64,000 nucleotides of DNA from Erythrobacter sp. QSSC1-22B (lineage in GTDB: Bacteria > Pseudomonadota > Alphaproteobacteria > Sphingomonadales > Sphingomonadaceae), in assembly GCF_001678665.1 (NCBI RefSeq), contig NZ_LZRP01000005.1:1-64000 (forward strand), in the 5' to 3' direction. Shown one piece after another: positions 20,277 to 30,185 of the stretch. Positions within the stretch are counted from its first letter, which is position 1. Every line of letters starts with the position of its first letter. A program made the position numbers and the translations under genes. The notes beneath the pieces are model-generated. The model saw nothing but the letters and a program-made list of their open reading frames with translations, did no database searches and was not told where the DNA came from.

Positions 20277-21365
20277 ATGGTCGATACCGGTTCCGCCGGC
20301 CCGCTGACGGGTCTCAAGGTCGTCGAATTCACCGGGATCGGGCCCGGCCCGCATGTCGCGATGCTGCTCGCCGACATGGGCGCCGAGGTGGTACGGATCG
20401 AGCGCGCGGGCACGCAGGTGCTCAACCCGGTGGTCGAGCGCGGCCGCAACCGCGTCGCGGTCGATCTCAAGACCGAGGAAGGCAAGAATTTCTGCCGCGA
20501 GGCGCTGCGCCATGCCGATGTGCTGGTAGAGGGCTATCGCCCCGGCGTGATGGAGCGGCTGGGGCTGGGTCCCAAGGTGCTGCTGAAAGACAATCCGCGG
20601 CTGATCTTCGCGCGGATGACAGGCTGGGGGCAGGAGGGTCCGCTCGCCAAGGCCGCGGGTCATGACATCAATTACATCGCCATTACCGGCGCGCTGGCGG
20701 CGGTCGGCCGAGCAGGCGAGACCGCCACCCCGCCGCAGAATCTGGTCGGCGATTTCGGCGGCGGTTCGCTCTATTGCGCGCTGGGTATCCTCGCCGCGCT
20801 CTACGAGCGCGAGCGTTCTGGGCAGGGCCAGGTGGTCGACGCGGCGATCGTCGATGGCGCAACCAGCCTGATGAGCTTCTTCTTCGGCGCGCGCCACGCA
20901 CCGCATTTGAGCACCGAACGCGGCAAGGGCATGCTCGGCGGCGCGGCGCATTTCTATCGCTGCTACGAATGCGCCGACGGCCGCGAGATCAGCGTCGGCG
21001 CGATCGAGCCGCAGTTCTACGCCGAGCTGCTCGACAAGGCGGATGCACCCGAGGAATTGCGCCAGGGGCAAATGAACCCCGCCAATTGGGACGATTATAC
21101 CGAGCGGCTAGCGGCGCTGTTCAAGACCCGGACCGCCGCCGACTGGACCGAGCTGCTCGAAGGCAGCGACGCCTGCTTCGCCCCCGTACTGCCGGTGGAC
21201 GAGGCGCGCGAGCACCCGCATCTGCAGGCACGCGGTTCCTATGTCGAACGCGACGGCGTCTGGCACACCGCGCCTGCGCCGCGGTTCGAGCGGACGCCGG
21301 GCACCATCCGCGACAGCGCCGAGGACGGCGCCGATGTGGTGGCGCGCTGGGGGCAGGGAAGCTAG
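20277..21365 (+). CDS. Alpha-methylacyl-CoA racemase-like CaiB/BaiF family protein
   Basis: A 362-residue type III CoA-transferase-fold protein. Seen: LKVVEFTGIGPGPHVAMLLAD, the GWGQEGPLAKAAGHDINYIA segment containing the His-Asp pair, and NLVGDFGGGSLYCALGI with the second catalytic Asp. These are the 1,1-proton-transfer residues of alpha-methylacyl-CoA racemases rather than of CoA transferases. It would epimerise 2-methyl-branched acyl-CoA. The ATG at 20277 follows AGGAGAGAG. It leads an operon with an aldehyde dehydrogenase (23 bases on) and a MaoC hydratase. Confidence 0.87.
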   Translation: MVDTGSAGPLTGLKVVEFTGIGPGPHVAMLLADMGAEVVRIERAGTQVLNPVVERGRNRVAVDLKTEEGKNFCREALRHADVLVEGYRPGVMERLGLGPKVLLKDNPRLIFARMTGWGQEGPLAKAAGHDINYIAITGALAAVGRAGETATPPQNLVGDFGGGSLYCALGILAALYERERSGQGQVVDAAIVDGATSLMSFFFGARHAPHLSTERGKGMLGGAAHFYRCYECADGREISVGAIEPQFYAELLDKADAPEELRQGQMNPANWDDYTERLAALFKTRTAADWTELLEGSDACFAPVLPVDEAREHPHLQARGSYVERDGVWHTAPAPRFERTPGTIRDSAEDGADVVARWGQGS

Positions 21366-21388
21366 GGCGAATTTCGAGGAGTATCACC

Positions 21389-22810
21389 ATGCGCGAATAC
21401 ACGAAATTCTACATCGACGGCCAATGGGTCGATCCGGTCGAAGCCGACGCGCGGGAGGTCGAGAACCCGGCCACGGAGCAGGCAATCGGCCATATCTCCT
21501 TCGGCAGCGCAGCCGATGTCGACAAGGCGGTCGTCGCAGCGCGGCGGGCTTTCGAGGACTGGCAGTTCTCGAGCCGCGAGACCCGGATCGAGCTGCTGCG
21601 CGCGATTCTTGCCGAGATCGAGAAGCGCCGCGAGGATCTCGCCTCCGCGATCAGCGATGAGATGGGGGCACCGATGTCGCTCGCCAACGGGCCGCATGTC
21701 GGCCTGCTGGCCGGGCATTGCCAGACTGCCATCGAGGTGCTCGAGGGTTTCGAGTTCGAGCGCCAGGACGGCGCGACGCTGCATCTCTATGAGCCGATCG
21801 GCGTGGTCGGGATGATCACTCCGTGGAACTGGCCGCTCAACCAGATCGCCTGCAAGGTCTTCCCGGCGCTGGCGACCGGCTGCACGATGATCCTCAAACC
21901 TTCGGAGATCGCGCCCTTCAACGCCGTCATCTTCGCCGAGATCATGCACGCGGCAGGGGTGCCTGCAGGCGTGTTCAACCTCGTCAACGGCGACGGTCCC
22001 GGCGTCGGCGAGGCGATCAGCGGGCATGCGGATATCGACATGGTGAGCTTCACCGGATCGACCCGCGCCGGTGTCGCCATCGCCGCCAACGCCGCCCCCA
22101 CGGTCAAGCGGGTGGCGCAGGAGCTGGGCGGCAAGAGCCCCAATATCGTGCTCGACGATTCCGTTTTCGCGCAATCGGTTGCGCGCGGCACGACCGCGAT
22201 GATGGGCAATTCGGGCCAGACCTGCACCGCGCCCAGCCGGATGCTCGTGCCGCACCGGCGGATGGACGAAGCCAAGGCGGCCGCGAAGGATGCGGCGGAG
22301 AAGGTCATTCCCGGCGATCCGCGCGGCAATGCCACCATCGGCCCGGTGGTTTCGAAAGCGCAATGGGACAAGATCCAGGGCCTGATCGAGCAGGGCGTGG
22401 CCGAAGGCGCGACGCTGATCGCGGGCGGTCCGGGCAAGCCCGAGGGGCTGGAAGCCGGCCATTATGTGCGCCCGACGGTGTTCGCGGATGTTTCCAACGA
22501 CATGGCGATCGCGCGCGAAGAGATCTTCGGGCCAGTGCTGACCATCATCGGCTACGAGGATTACGACGACGCGGTGCGGATCGCCAACGACACCGAATAC
22601 GGGCTCGCCAGCCATATCACCGGCGAGGATGTCGAGACCGCCAAGCGGCTCGCGCGTAAAATCCGCGCCGGGCGGGTGGCGATCAACGGCGGCTACGACA
22701 TGCACGCCGCCTTCGGGGGCTACAAGAAGAGCGGTAACGGCCGCGAATGGGGCCGGTTCGGGTTCCACGACTTCCTCGAGATCAAGGCCGTGATGGGGGC
22801 CTCGTCCTGA
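21389..22810 (+). CDS. Aldehyde dehydrogenase family protein
   Basis: A 473-residue aldehyde dehydrogenase, distinct from the one at 15017. Seen: FYIDGQWVDP, VGMITPWNWPLNQIACKVFP, SFTGSTRAGVAIA, the Glu in RVAQELGGKSPNIVL, the Cys in GNSGQTCTAPSRML and EEIFGPVLTI. GQTCTAPSR and NGGYDMHAAFGGYKKSG match a subgroup often found beside acyl-CoA genes. It is coupled to the downstream MaoC gene by a one-base overlap and to the upstream racemase by a short gap. Substrate unknown; possibly a branched aldehyde entering the same acyl-CoA route. Confidence 0.9.
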   Translation: MREYTKFYIDGQWVDPVEADAREVENPATEQAIGHISFGSAADVDKAVVAARRAFEDWQFSSRETRIELLRAILAEIEKRREDLASAISDEMGAPMSLANGPHVGLLAGHCQTAIEVLEGFEFERQDGATLHLYEPIGVVGMITPWNWPLNQIACKVFPALATGCTMILKPSEIAPFNAVIFAEIMHAAGVPAGVFNLVNGDGPGVGEAISGHADIDMVSFTGSTRAGVAIAANAAPTVKRVAQELGGKSPNIVLDDSVFAQSVARGTTAMMGNSGQTCTAPSRMLVPHRRMDEAKAAAKDAAEKVIPGDPRGNATIGPVVSKAQWDKIQGLIEQGVAEGATLIAGGPGKPEGLEAGHYVRPTVFADVSNDMAIAREEIFGPVLTIIGYEDYDDAVRIANDTEYGLASHITGEDVETAKRLARKIRAGRVAINGGYDMHAAFGGYKKSGNGREWGRFGFHDFLEIKAVMGASS

Positions 22811-23259
22811 TGGCCGGCAAGTTTTTCGACCAATGGACCGTGGGCGACACGCTCGAACACGAGATTCACCGCACCGTGACCGAGACCGACAATCTGTTGT
22901 TCTCGACCATGACGCACAATCCCCAGCCGCTGCATCTCGATATCGAGGCGGCCAAGGCGAGCGGCTTCGGGCAGATCCTGGTCAACTCGACCTTCACCTT
23001 TGCGCTGCTGGTCGGGCTCTCGGTCGGCGACACCACGCTCGGCACGCTGGTGGCCAATCTCGGCTTCGACAAGGTGGTGACCCCCAACCCGGTGTTCATC
23101 GGCGACACGCTGCGTGCGCGCAGCGAGGTGATCGGCTTGCGGGACAGCAAGTCGCGCCCGGGGCAGGGCATCGTTACCTTCCGCCACGAGGCGCTAAATC
23201 AGCGCGGCGAGGTGGTCTGCAGCTGCGAGCGTTCGGCGCTGCTCAAATCCTCGGGCTGA
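22810..23259 (+). CDS. MaoC family (R)-specific acyl-CoA hydratase
   Basis: A 149-residue single hot-dog-domain enzyme. MTHNPQPLHLDIEAAKASGFG holds the Asp/His hydratase-2 motif (D-x-x-x-x-H form), and the C-terminal half has PVFIGDTLRARSEVIGLRDS. Family members hydrate trans-2-enoyl-CoA or mesaconyl-type CoA esters. The ATG overlaps the aldehyde dehydrogenase stop (TGATG). The operon racemase-dehydrogenase-hydratase suggests degradation of a methyl-branched acyl chain. Confidence 0.88.
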   Translation: MAGKFFDQWTVGDTLEHEIHRTVTETDNLLFSTMTHNPQPLHLDIEAAKASGFGQILVNSTFTFALLVGLSVGDTTLGTLVANLGFDKVVTPNPVFIGDTLRARSEVIGLRDSKSRPGQGIVTFRHEALNQRGEVVCSCERSALLKSSG

Positions 23260-23313
23260 CGGCGCGGGAGCCGATTTGCGCCGTCACCCGTTGAGCGGCG
23301 GGGAGAATGATCG

Positions 23314-23931
23314 ATGACGCATGAGCCGCACAGCGCCACCGAAACTGTCGAAGCGCTCGAGGATCTGGCGGAGAGCCGCGACGAGGTCCGCATCGGCGAT
23401 GTGCTCGACGAATTTGGCAAGCGCAGCTTCGGCCCGTTCCTGTTCGTGCCCGCGCTGATCGAGCTGACCCCGGTCGGCGGGATTCCGGGTATCCCGACAT
23501 TGCTTGCCCTGATTATCGCGCTGGTCGCGGTGCATTTGCTGCTCGGGCGCGACCACGTCTGGCTGCCACAGGTGATCCAGCGCCGTGCGGTCGGCGCCCG
23601 GAAGCTGATGAAATCGGCGCAGAAGCTCGAAGGCGTTGCCGCCTTTCTCGACCGCTGGTTCAAGGGGCGGCTGCAACGCTTCACCGGGCCGCAGATGCAG
23701 AAGATCGCCGCGGCGGTGGTGGTCTTGCTGTGCTGCACCGTGCCTCCGCTCGAACTGCTTCCCTTTGCCAGCAGCGGCCCGATGCTGGCCATCGCCGCTT
23801 TCGGACTGGCGATCCTGGTGCGCGACGGGTTGCTGATGCTGGTAGCGCTGGCGCTGTCTGCGCTGGCAGTGGGGCTGGGCGGCTATTTCTGGTTCACCTC
23901 CGATCCCTCGGGAAGCATCCTGCCCTTCTAG
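23314..23931 (+). CDS. exoD: ExoD-like exopolysaccharide-synthesis membrane protein
   Basis: A 205-residue inner-membrane protein of the ExoD family. The cytoplasmic N-terminus is acidic (ETVEALEDLAESRDEVRIGDVL). FGPFLFVPALIELTPVGGIPGIP is the family signature, and four or five hydrophobic segments follow (for example LLALIIALVAVHLLLG). ExoD of rhizobia affects exopolysaccharide and alkaline tolerance, but its biochemical action is not established. A good GGGGAGAA ribosome site precedes the ATG. It is 54 bases after the MaoC gene and may be read through from that operon. Confidence 0.85.
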   Translation: MTHEPHSATETVEALEDLAESRDEVRIGDVLDEFGKRSFGPFLFVPALIELTPVGGIPGIPTLLALIIALVAVHLLLGRDHVWLPQVIQRRAVGARKLMKSAQKLEGVAAFLDRWFKGRLQRFTGPQMQKIAAAVVVLLCCTVPPLELLPFASSGPMLAIAAFGLAILVRDGLLMLVALALSALAVGLGGYFWFTSDPSGSILPF

Positions 23932-23993
23932 CATCCGCTTGACTTCGCACTCCCGGATTGCGCACATTCGCGGCGGGATTGGGGGAGGATGCG

Positions 23994-25937
23994 ATGCACA
24001 GGATCATCACCGGCTTGGCGTGGGCGAGTCTGGTCGCGGTGCTGGGGGGCTGCGGCGCGGACGCCGGTGTCACCGAAGCGCAGAGCGGCGACGGCAGCGG
24101 AGCGATCGAACTCGCCGAATTCCCCGACCGCCCCTATTGGGGCGACACCCATCTCCACACCGACAATTCGATCGACGCTTTCGGCTTCGGCGTCCGGCTG
24201 GGCCCCGAAGAGGCACTGCAATTCGCCAGCGGGCGCGAGGTCACGGCGACCACCGGTCTGGCCGCGCAGCTCGATCGCCCGCTCGATTTTCTCGTTATCG
24301 CGGACCATTCCGATGCCCTGGGCGCGACGCGGCGGCTCTACGATGCGCCGCGGATTCTGGTGCGCGATCCCACGCTCCGGCGCTGGTACGACATGATGCA
24401 CGAGGGGCCGCAAGGCTCGCAGCGCGCGATTGCCGAGCTGATCACCGCCGCTTCCAACGACGAGCTGCCCGCCGCGCTGACCGACCCCGAACGCCAGCGC
24501 GAGGCGACGCGGACGATCTGGGACGCGCATCTCGCGATGCTCGACCGCTACAACCGACCCGGCGAATTCACCGCGCTGGCAGGGTTCGAATACACGCTCA
24601 TGCCTGATGGCAACAATCTCCACCGGGTGGTGATGTTTCGCGACGGCAGCGCCACGACCGGGAAGGTGCTGCCCTATCCCGGCATCGACACCGAGGCCGA
24701 GGGGCTATGGGATTACATGGCAGCCTATGAGAAAGGCACCGGCGGGCAGGTGCTGGCGATCCCGCACAATTCCAACCTCTCCAACGGCTTGATGTTCGAG
24801 CTGACCATGCCCGGCGGCGGGCCGATGACTGCAGAATATGCACGCAAGCGCGCACGCTGGGAGCCGGTGGTCGAGGCGACCCAGATCAAGGGCGACAGCG
24901 AGGCGCATCCCTTCATGTCGCCCAATGACGAATTCGCGGGCTTCGGCGTGACCGGCTGGGAACTGGGCAATCTGCCGCTCACCGCCGCGACCACGCCGGA
25001 AATGCAGCGCGGCAATTACGTCCGCGAGGCGCTCAAGCGCGGGCTGTCGATCGAGCAGCGCACCGGCGCCAACCCCTATGCCTTCGGACTGGTCGGCTCG
25101 ACCGACAGCCACACCGGGCTGGCGACCGGGGATGAGGACAATTTCTTTGGCAAGCACACCGGCAACGAACCCGGTCCCGACCGCGCGATGGCGCCGCAGA
25201 ATCTGGGCACCAGCGAGGGGCGTTTCGGCTGGCACTATCTTGCGGGCGGCTATGCCGCGGCCTGGGCGCGCGGCAACACCCGCGCGGAAATCTTCGACGC
25301 TTTCAGGCGGCGCGAGGTCTATGCCACCACCGGGCCGCGGATGGTGCTCCGGGTGTTCGCCGGGTTCGATTTCACCGCTGCCGACTGGCGCGGCGACTGG
25401 GTGCGCGCGGGGTACAATCGCGGCGTGCCGATGGGCGGCGAACTCTCCGCCACCGGGCGTGCGCCGGTGCTGATGATCTCGGCTTTGAAGGACCCCGACG
25501 GTGCCAATCTCGACCGGGTGCAGGTGGTCAAGGGCTGGGTGGACGAGACCGGCGAGGCGCAGGAGCGCGTTTACGACGTGGTCTGGTCCGACATGGCCGA
25601 ACGGGCGCGGGTCGGCGGCAGGGTGCCTGCGGTCGGCGATACGGTCGACCGTGCCCGGGCGAGCTACAGCAACACCATCGGCGCGGCCGAGCTGCGCGCG
25701 GCTTGGACCGATCCCGACTACGAAGCGAGCCAGCGCGCGTTCTATTACGTCCGGGTGCTCGAAATCCCGACCCCGCGCTGGCCGTTGTTCGACCGGCTGC
25801 GCTTCGGGATCGAGCTGTCCGACGAGGTGGTGGAGTCCTCGGTGGCGCAGGAGCGGGCCTACAGCTCGCCGATCTGGATCCGTCCGTCCCCGATGTCGCC
25901 GCGTTCGACCGCTCCGGCAATCATGGTCGGTTCGTGA
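23994..25937 (+). CDS. DUF3604 metal-dependent hydrolase-like lipoprotein
   Basis: A 647-residue protein with a lipobox (LVAVLGGC, Cys19), so probably an envelope lipoprotein. The fold resembles PHP/amidohydrolase-type metal enzymes: YWGDTHLHTDNSIDAF supplies a His-x-His pair, FLVIADHSDALG another Asp/His, with later IPHNSNLSNG and GSTDSHTGLATGDED clusters. This arrangement is that of DUF3604, whose substrate is unknown to me. The stop overlaps the GTG of the next gene by four bases (GTGA), so translation is coupled to a membrane isomerase-like gene and then a HupE/UreJ-like gene. Start follows GGGGGAGG. Enzyme activity is inferred from the metal-ligand pattern. Confidence 0.85.
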   Translation: MHRIITGLAWASLVAVLGGCGADAGVTEAQSGDGSGAIELAEFPDRPYWGDTHLHTDNSIDAFGFGVRLGPEEALQFASGREVTATTGLAAQLDRPLDFLVIADHSDALGATRRLYDAPRILVRDPTLRRWYDMMHEGPQGSQRAIAELITAASNDELPAALTDPERQREATRTIWDAHLAMLDRYNRPGEFTALAGFEYTLMPDGNNLHRVVMFRDGSATTGKVLPYPGIDTEAEGLWDYMAAYEKGTGGQVLAIPHNSNLSNGLMFELTMPGGGPMTAEYARKRARWEPVVEATQIKGDSEAHPFMSPNDEFAGFGVTGWELGNLPLTAATTPEMQRGNYVREALKRGLSIEQRTGANPYAFGLVGSTDSHTGLATGDEDNFFGKHTGNEPGPDRAMAPQNLGTSEGRFGWHYLAGGYAAAWARGNTRAEIFDAFRRREVYATTGPRMVLRVFAGFDFTAADWRGDWVRAGYNRGVPMGGELSATGRAPVLMISALKDPDGANLDRVQVVKGWVDETGEAQERVYDVVWSDMAERARVGGRVPAVGDTVDRARASYSNTIGAAELRAAWTDPDYEASQRAFYYVRVLEIPTPRWPLFDRLRFGIELSDEVVESSVAQERAYSSPIWIRPSPMSPRSTAPAIMVGS

Positions 25938-26740
25938 TCCGCAATTGGGCGCGCGACCCGCTCGTCCATTTCCTCATCGCCGGTGCGCTGCTGTTCGTGC
26001 TGTTCGCCTGGCGCGGCGAAGAGCCGGATCCCGACAGCCGTACGATCGCGGTCGATCGCGAGGTGCAGGCCAGCATCGCGCTGCAGTTCGAGACAATGAT
26101 GCAGCGTCCGCCGACCGATGCCGAGCTCGACGGGCTGATCGAGCGCTGGCTGCGCGACGAGGTGCTCTGTCGCGAGGCGCTGCGGCTGGGGCTCGACCGC
26201 GACGATGCGGTGGTCAGGCGGCGGCTGGCGAAGAAAATGGACGCGCTGGCGAGCGCGCAAGCCGAAACCGCGGTGCCGAGCGACACCGAGTTGCGCGAAT
26301 GGCTGGCCGCGCATCCGCAGCGATTCGCGCGCGGTGCCAGCGTGGGTTTCGACCAGCTCTATTTTGCCGATGAGGAAGCTGCGCGCGCGGCGCAGGCGCA
26401 ATTGCGGCGCGGCGCCGACTGGCAGGGGCTGGGCGAGCCGCTATCGGTCCCGGTGTCGCGGGACAAGGCGAGCCTGCGCGTCGTGACCGACCGCTACGGG
26501 CGCCAGTTCGCCGCGGCGATCGCGGGGTTGGAGCCTGGGGAGGCGTGGCAGGGCCCGGTACCCTCTGGTTTCGGCTGGCATCTGGTCAGGTTGCGCGCGC
26601 GCGAGGAGGGCGCGGTCCCGCCGCTCGCCGCAATCCGCGGGGAGGTCGAGGACGACTGGCGCGGCGCGACCATCGCGGGGCGCACCGAGGCCGCCTACCG
26701 CTTGCTGCGCGATGCCTATCGGGTCGAGATCGCCGAGTGA
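25934..26740 (+). CDS. Membrane-anchored peptidyl-prolyl isomerase (PpiC/parvulin-type)
   Basis: A 268-residue protein from the GTG at 25934 within the preceding stop. Residues ~8-25 (PLVHFLIAGALLFVLFAW) form a membrane anchor. Next is a helical chaperone-like region (PTDAELDGLIERWLRDEVLCREALRLG) and a parvulin domain with ASVGFDQLYF and the characteristic SGFGWHLVRLRAREEG near the end. Such SurA/PrsD-like proteins fold exported clients. The gene ends in GTGA, overlapping the next start by four bases. Between a DUF3604 lipoprotein and a multi-membrane protein, it may be a dedicated chaperone; this is inference. Confidence 0.82.
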   Translation: MIRNWARDPLVHFLIAGALLFVLFAWRGEEPDPDSRTIAVDREVQASIALQFETMMQRPPTDAELDGLIERWLRDEVLCREALRLGLDRDDAVVRRRLAKKMDALASAQAETAVPSDTELREWLAAHPQRFARGASVGFDQLYFADEEAARAAQAQLRRGADWQGLGEPLSVPVSRDKASLRVVTDRYGRQFAAAIAGLEPGEAWQGPVPSGFGWHLVRLRAREEGAVPPLAAIRGEVEDDWRGATIAGRTEAAYRLLRDAYRVEIAE

Positions 26741-27738
26741 TCCTCCGCGCTGCGAGCGTCTTGGCCCTGCCCCTGCTGGCCGCGCTGCTGACCGTCGCGC
26801 TCGCATGGCCGGGCACTGCCCGGGCCGACGAACTGCGCCCGGTTGCGATCTCTTTCACCCAACTCGATGAGGACCGCTGGCGGCTCGACTGGAAGCAGCC
26901 GGTCGCCTCGCCCGCAACGCGGCTCGCCTATCCGAGCTTGCCCGACAATTGCCGGATGGCGGGGGAGCCGGTGGTTCGTAGCGCTGCCGCGGCGCTGATC
27001 GGCGGTGTCGAGGTCGAATGCGACGGCGCTGTCACCGACCAGCGCATCGGCGCGCGCGATCTGGTGGTTGCCGGCGATGCGCTGCTGCGTGTGGTTCCGC
27101 TCGGACGCGCGGTGCAGACCTATCGGCTGACCGCCTCCCAGCCCGAAGCGACGATCGTCGGCGTTCCCGCCGCCGCGCAGGTATGGCGCAGCTATTTCGG
27201 GCTCGGGGTCGAGCATATTCTCGAAGGCTGGGATCACCTGCTGTTCGTGATCGCGCTGGTGCTGCTGGTGGCGAAAGGCTGGACCGTGGTGAAGGCAGCG
27301 ACCGCTTTCACCGTGGCGCATTCGCTGACGCTGGCGGCGGTCACCTTCGGCTATGCCGGACTGCCCTCGCGTCCGGTCGAGGCGCTGATCGCGCTGTCGA
27401 TCGTGTTTCTGGCGGTCGAACTGGCGCGCGGCAGGCGCGACACGCTGACGCAGCGCCTGCCATGGGCGGTCGCCTTCGCGTTCGGCCTGTTCCACGGTTT
27501 CGGTTTCGCGGGTGCGCTGCGCGAGATCGGCCTGCCCGAGGGCGAGGTCCCCGCCGCGCTCGTGAGCTTCAATCTCGGGGTCGAGGCAGGGCAGTTGCTG
27601 GTGATTGCCGGGGTGCTGGCGCTACGCCGTGTGGTGCAGCGCTTCTCGCCGCAAGCCGAGCCCCATGCAGTGCGGCTTGCGGCCTATGGCATCGGCATCA
27701 CCGGCAGCTACTGGCTGTTCGACCGGATTATTGCCTGA
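26737..27738 (+). CDS. HupE/UreJ family membrane protein
   Basis: A 333-residue protein from GTG 26737, inside the preceding stop. Residues 1-30 are a signal peptide ending GTARADE. A ~130-residue periplasmic domain follows, then about six membrane segments. The start of the membrane part, YFGLGVEHILEGWDHLLFVIALVLL, with its His/Asp residues is the HupE/UreJ signature; FGLFHGFGFAGALREIGL is a second conserved block. HupE/UreJ proteins are associated with nickel or other metal transport for hydrogenase and urease, but neither enzyme is here. Last gene of the three-gene cassette. Transport role inferred. Confidence 0.83.
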   Translation: MILRAASVLALPLLAALLTVALAWPGTARADELRPVAISFTQLDEDRWRLDWKQPVASPATRLAYPSLPDNCRMAGEPVVRSAAAALIGGVEVECDGAVTDQRIGARDLVVAGDALLRVVPLGRAVQTYRLTASQPEATIVGVPAAAQVWRSYFGLGVEHILEGWDHLLFVIALVLLVAKGWTVVKAATAFTVAHSLTLAAVTFGYAGLPSRPVEALIALSIVFLAVELARGRRDTLTQRLPWAVAFAFGLFHGFGFAGALREIGLPEGEVPAALVSFNLGVEAGQLLVIAGVLALRRVVQRFSPQAEPHAVRLAAYGIGITGSYWLFDRIIA

Positions 27739-27767
27739 TCTGCATCGCTCGATGCATATTTCGGCAA

Positions 27768-27796
27768 CTTGTCATTCACACCCGTGCGCCTACATT
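27768..27796 (+). promoter_or_regulatory. Sigma32-like heat-shock promoter of ftsH
   Basis: CTTGTC (27768-27773) and CCTACATT (27789-27796) are separated by 15 bases. This resembles the alphaproteobacterial RpoH consensus CTTG-N(13-17)-CYTATNT. ftsH begins 27 bases downstream and belongs to the heat-shock regulon in many proteobacteria. Confidence 0.5.
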
Positions 27797-27822
27797 GAAG
27801 GTCGCGAAAGGATGTGCGTGAC

Positions 27823-29790
<1,968 letters not shown>

Positions 29791-29813
29791 TCCCGGTACA
29801 TCCTCGATGTAAG

Positions 29814-29856
29814 AACGGCGCGCATTGCTACTTGCAGTGCGCGCCGTTTCCGATTT
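29814..29856 (+). terminator. Terminator of ftsH
   Basis: A 15-base-pair stem, AACGGCGCGCATTGC paired with GCAGTGCGCGCCGTT with one wobble, has loop TACTT. It is followed by TTCCGATTTCTGG. It begins 24 bases after the ftsH stop. Confidence 0.7.
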
Positions 29857-29947
29857 CTGGCGTGCCAATTTATCGATTGCAGATGCTCGACTCTTCCGGG
29901 GAACATAGCAAGAACTGAACTGTTGGTCAGGCAAAGGAGATTGTCTA

Positions 29948-30181
29948 ATGACCAGCACCGTTCCCACCCAGCATCCCAAGTCGGATCCCGTTACCAATGC
30001 CGAAAAACCGCCCGAGAACTGGACCACCGGCGAGGAGGCGATGACCGGAGCGCAGGCGAGCTACCTCAAGACGTTAAGCGAGGAAGCGGGCCAGCCCGAC
30101 GCCTATGATGCCAAGCTTACGAAGGCCGAGGCGTCGCAGCGGATCGATGCGCTGCAAAAGGAAACCGGGCGCGGCGCCTGA
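29948..30181 (+). CDS. DUF3072 domain small protein
   Basis: A 77-residue soluble protein with the DUF3072 pattern: ENWTTGEEAMTGAQASYLKTL followed by a short helix pair ending SQRIDALQKETGR. The family occurs widely in soil and freshwater proteobacteria and has no assigned function. A clear AAAGGAGATTG ribosome site precedes the ATG. It is convergent with the DUF3667 gene, only four bases apart at the 3' ends. Confidence 0.85.
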   Translation: MTSTVPTQHPKSDPVTNAEKPPENWTTGEEAMTGAQASYLKTLSEEAGQPDAYDAKLTKAEASQRIDALQKETGRGA

Positions 30182-30185
30182 GCGC

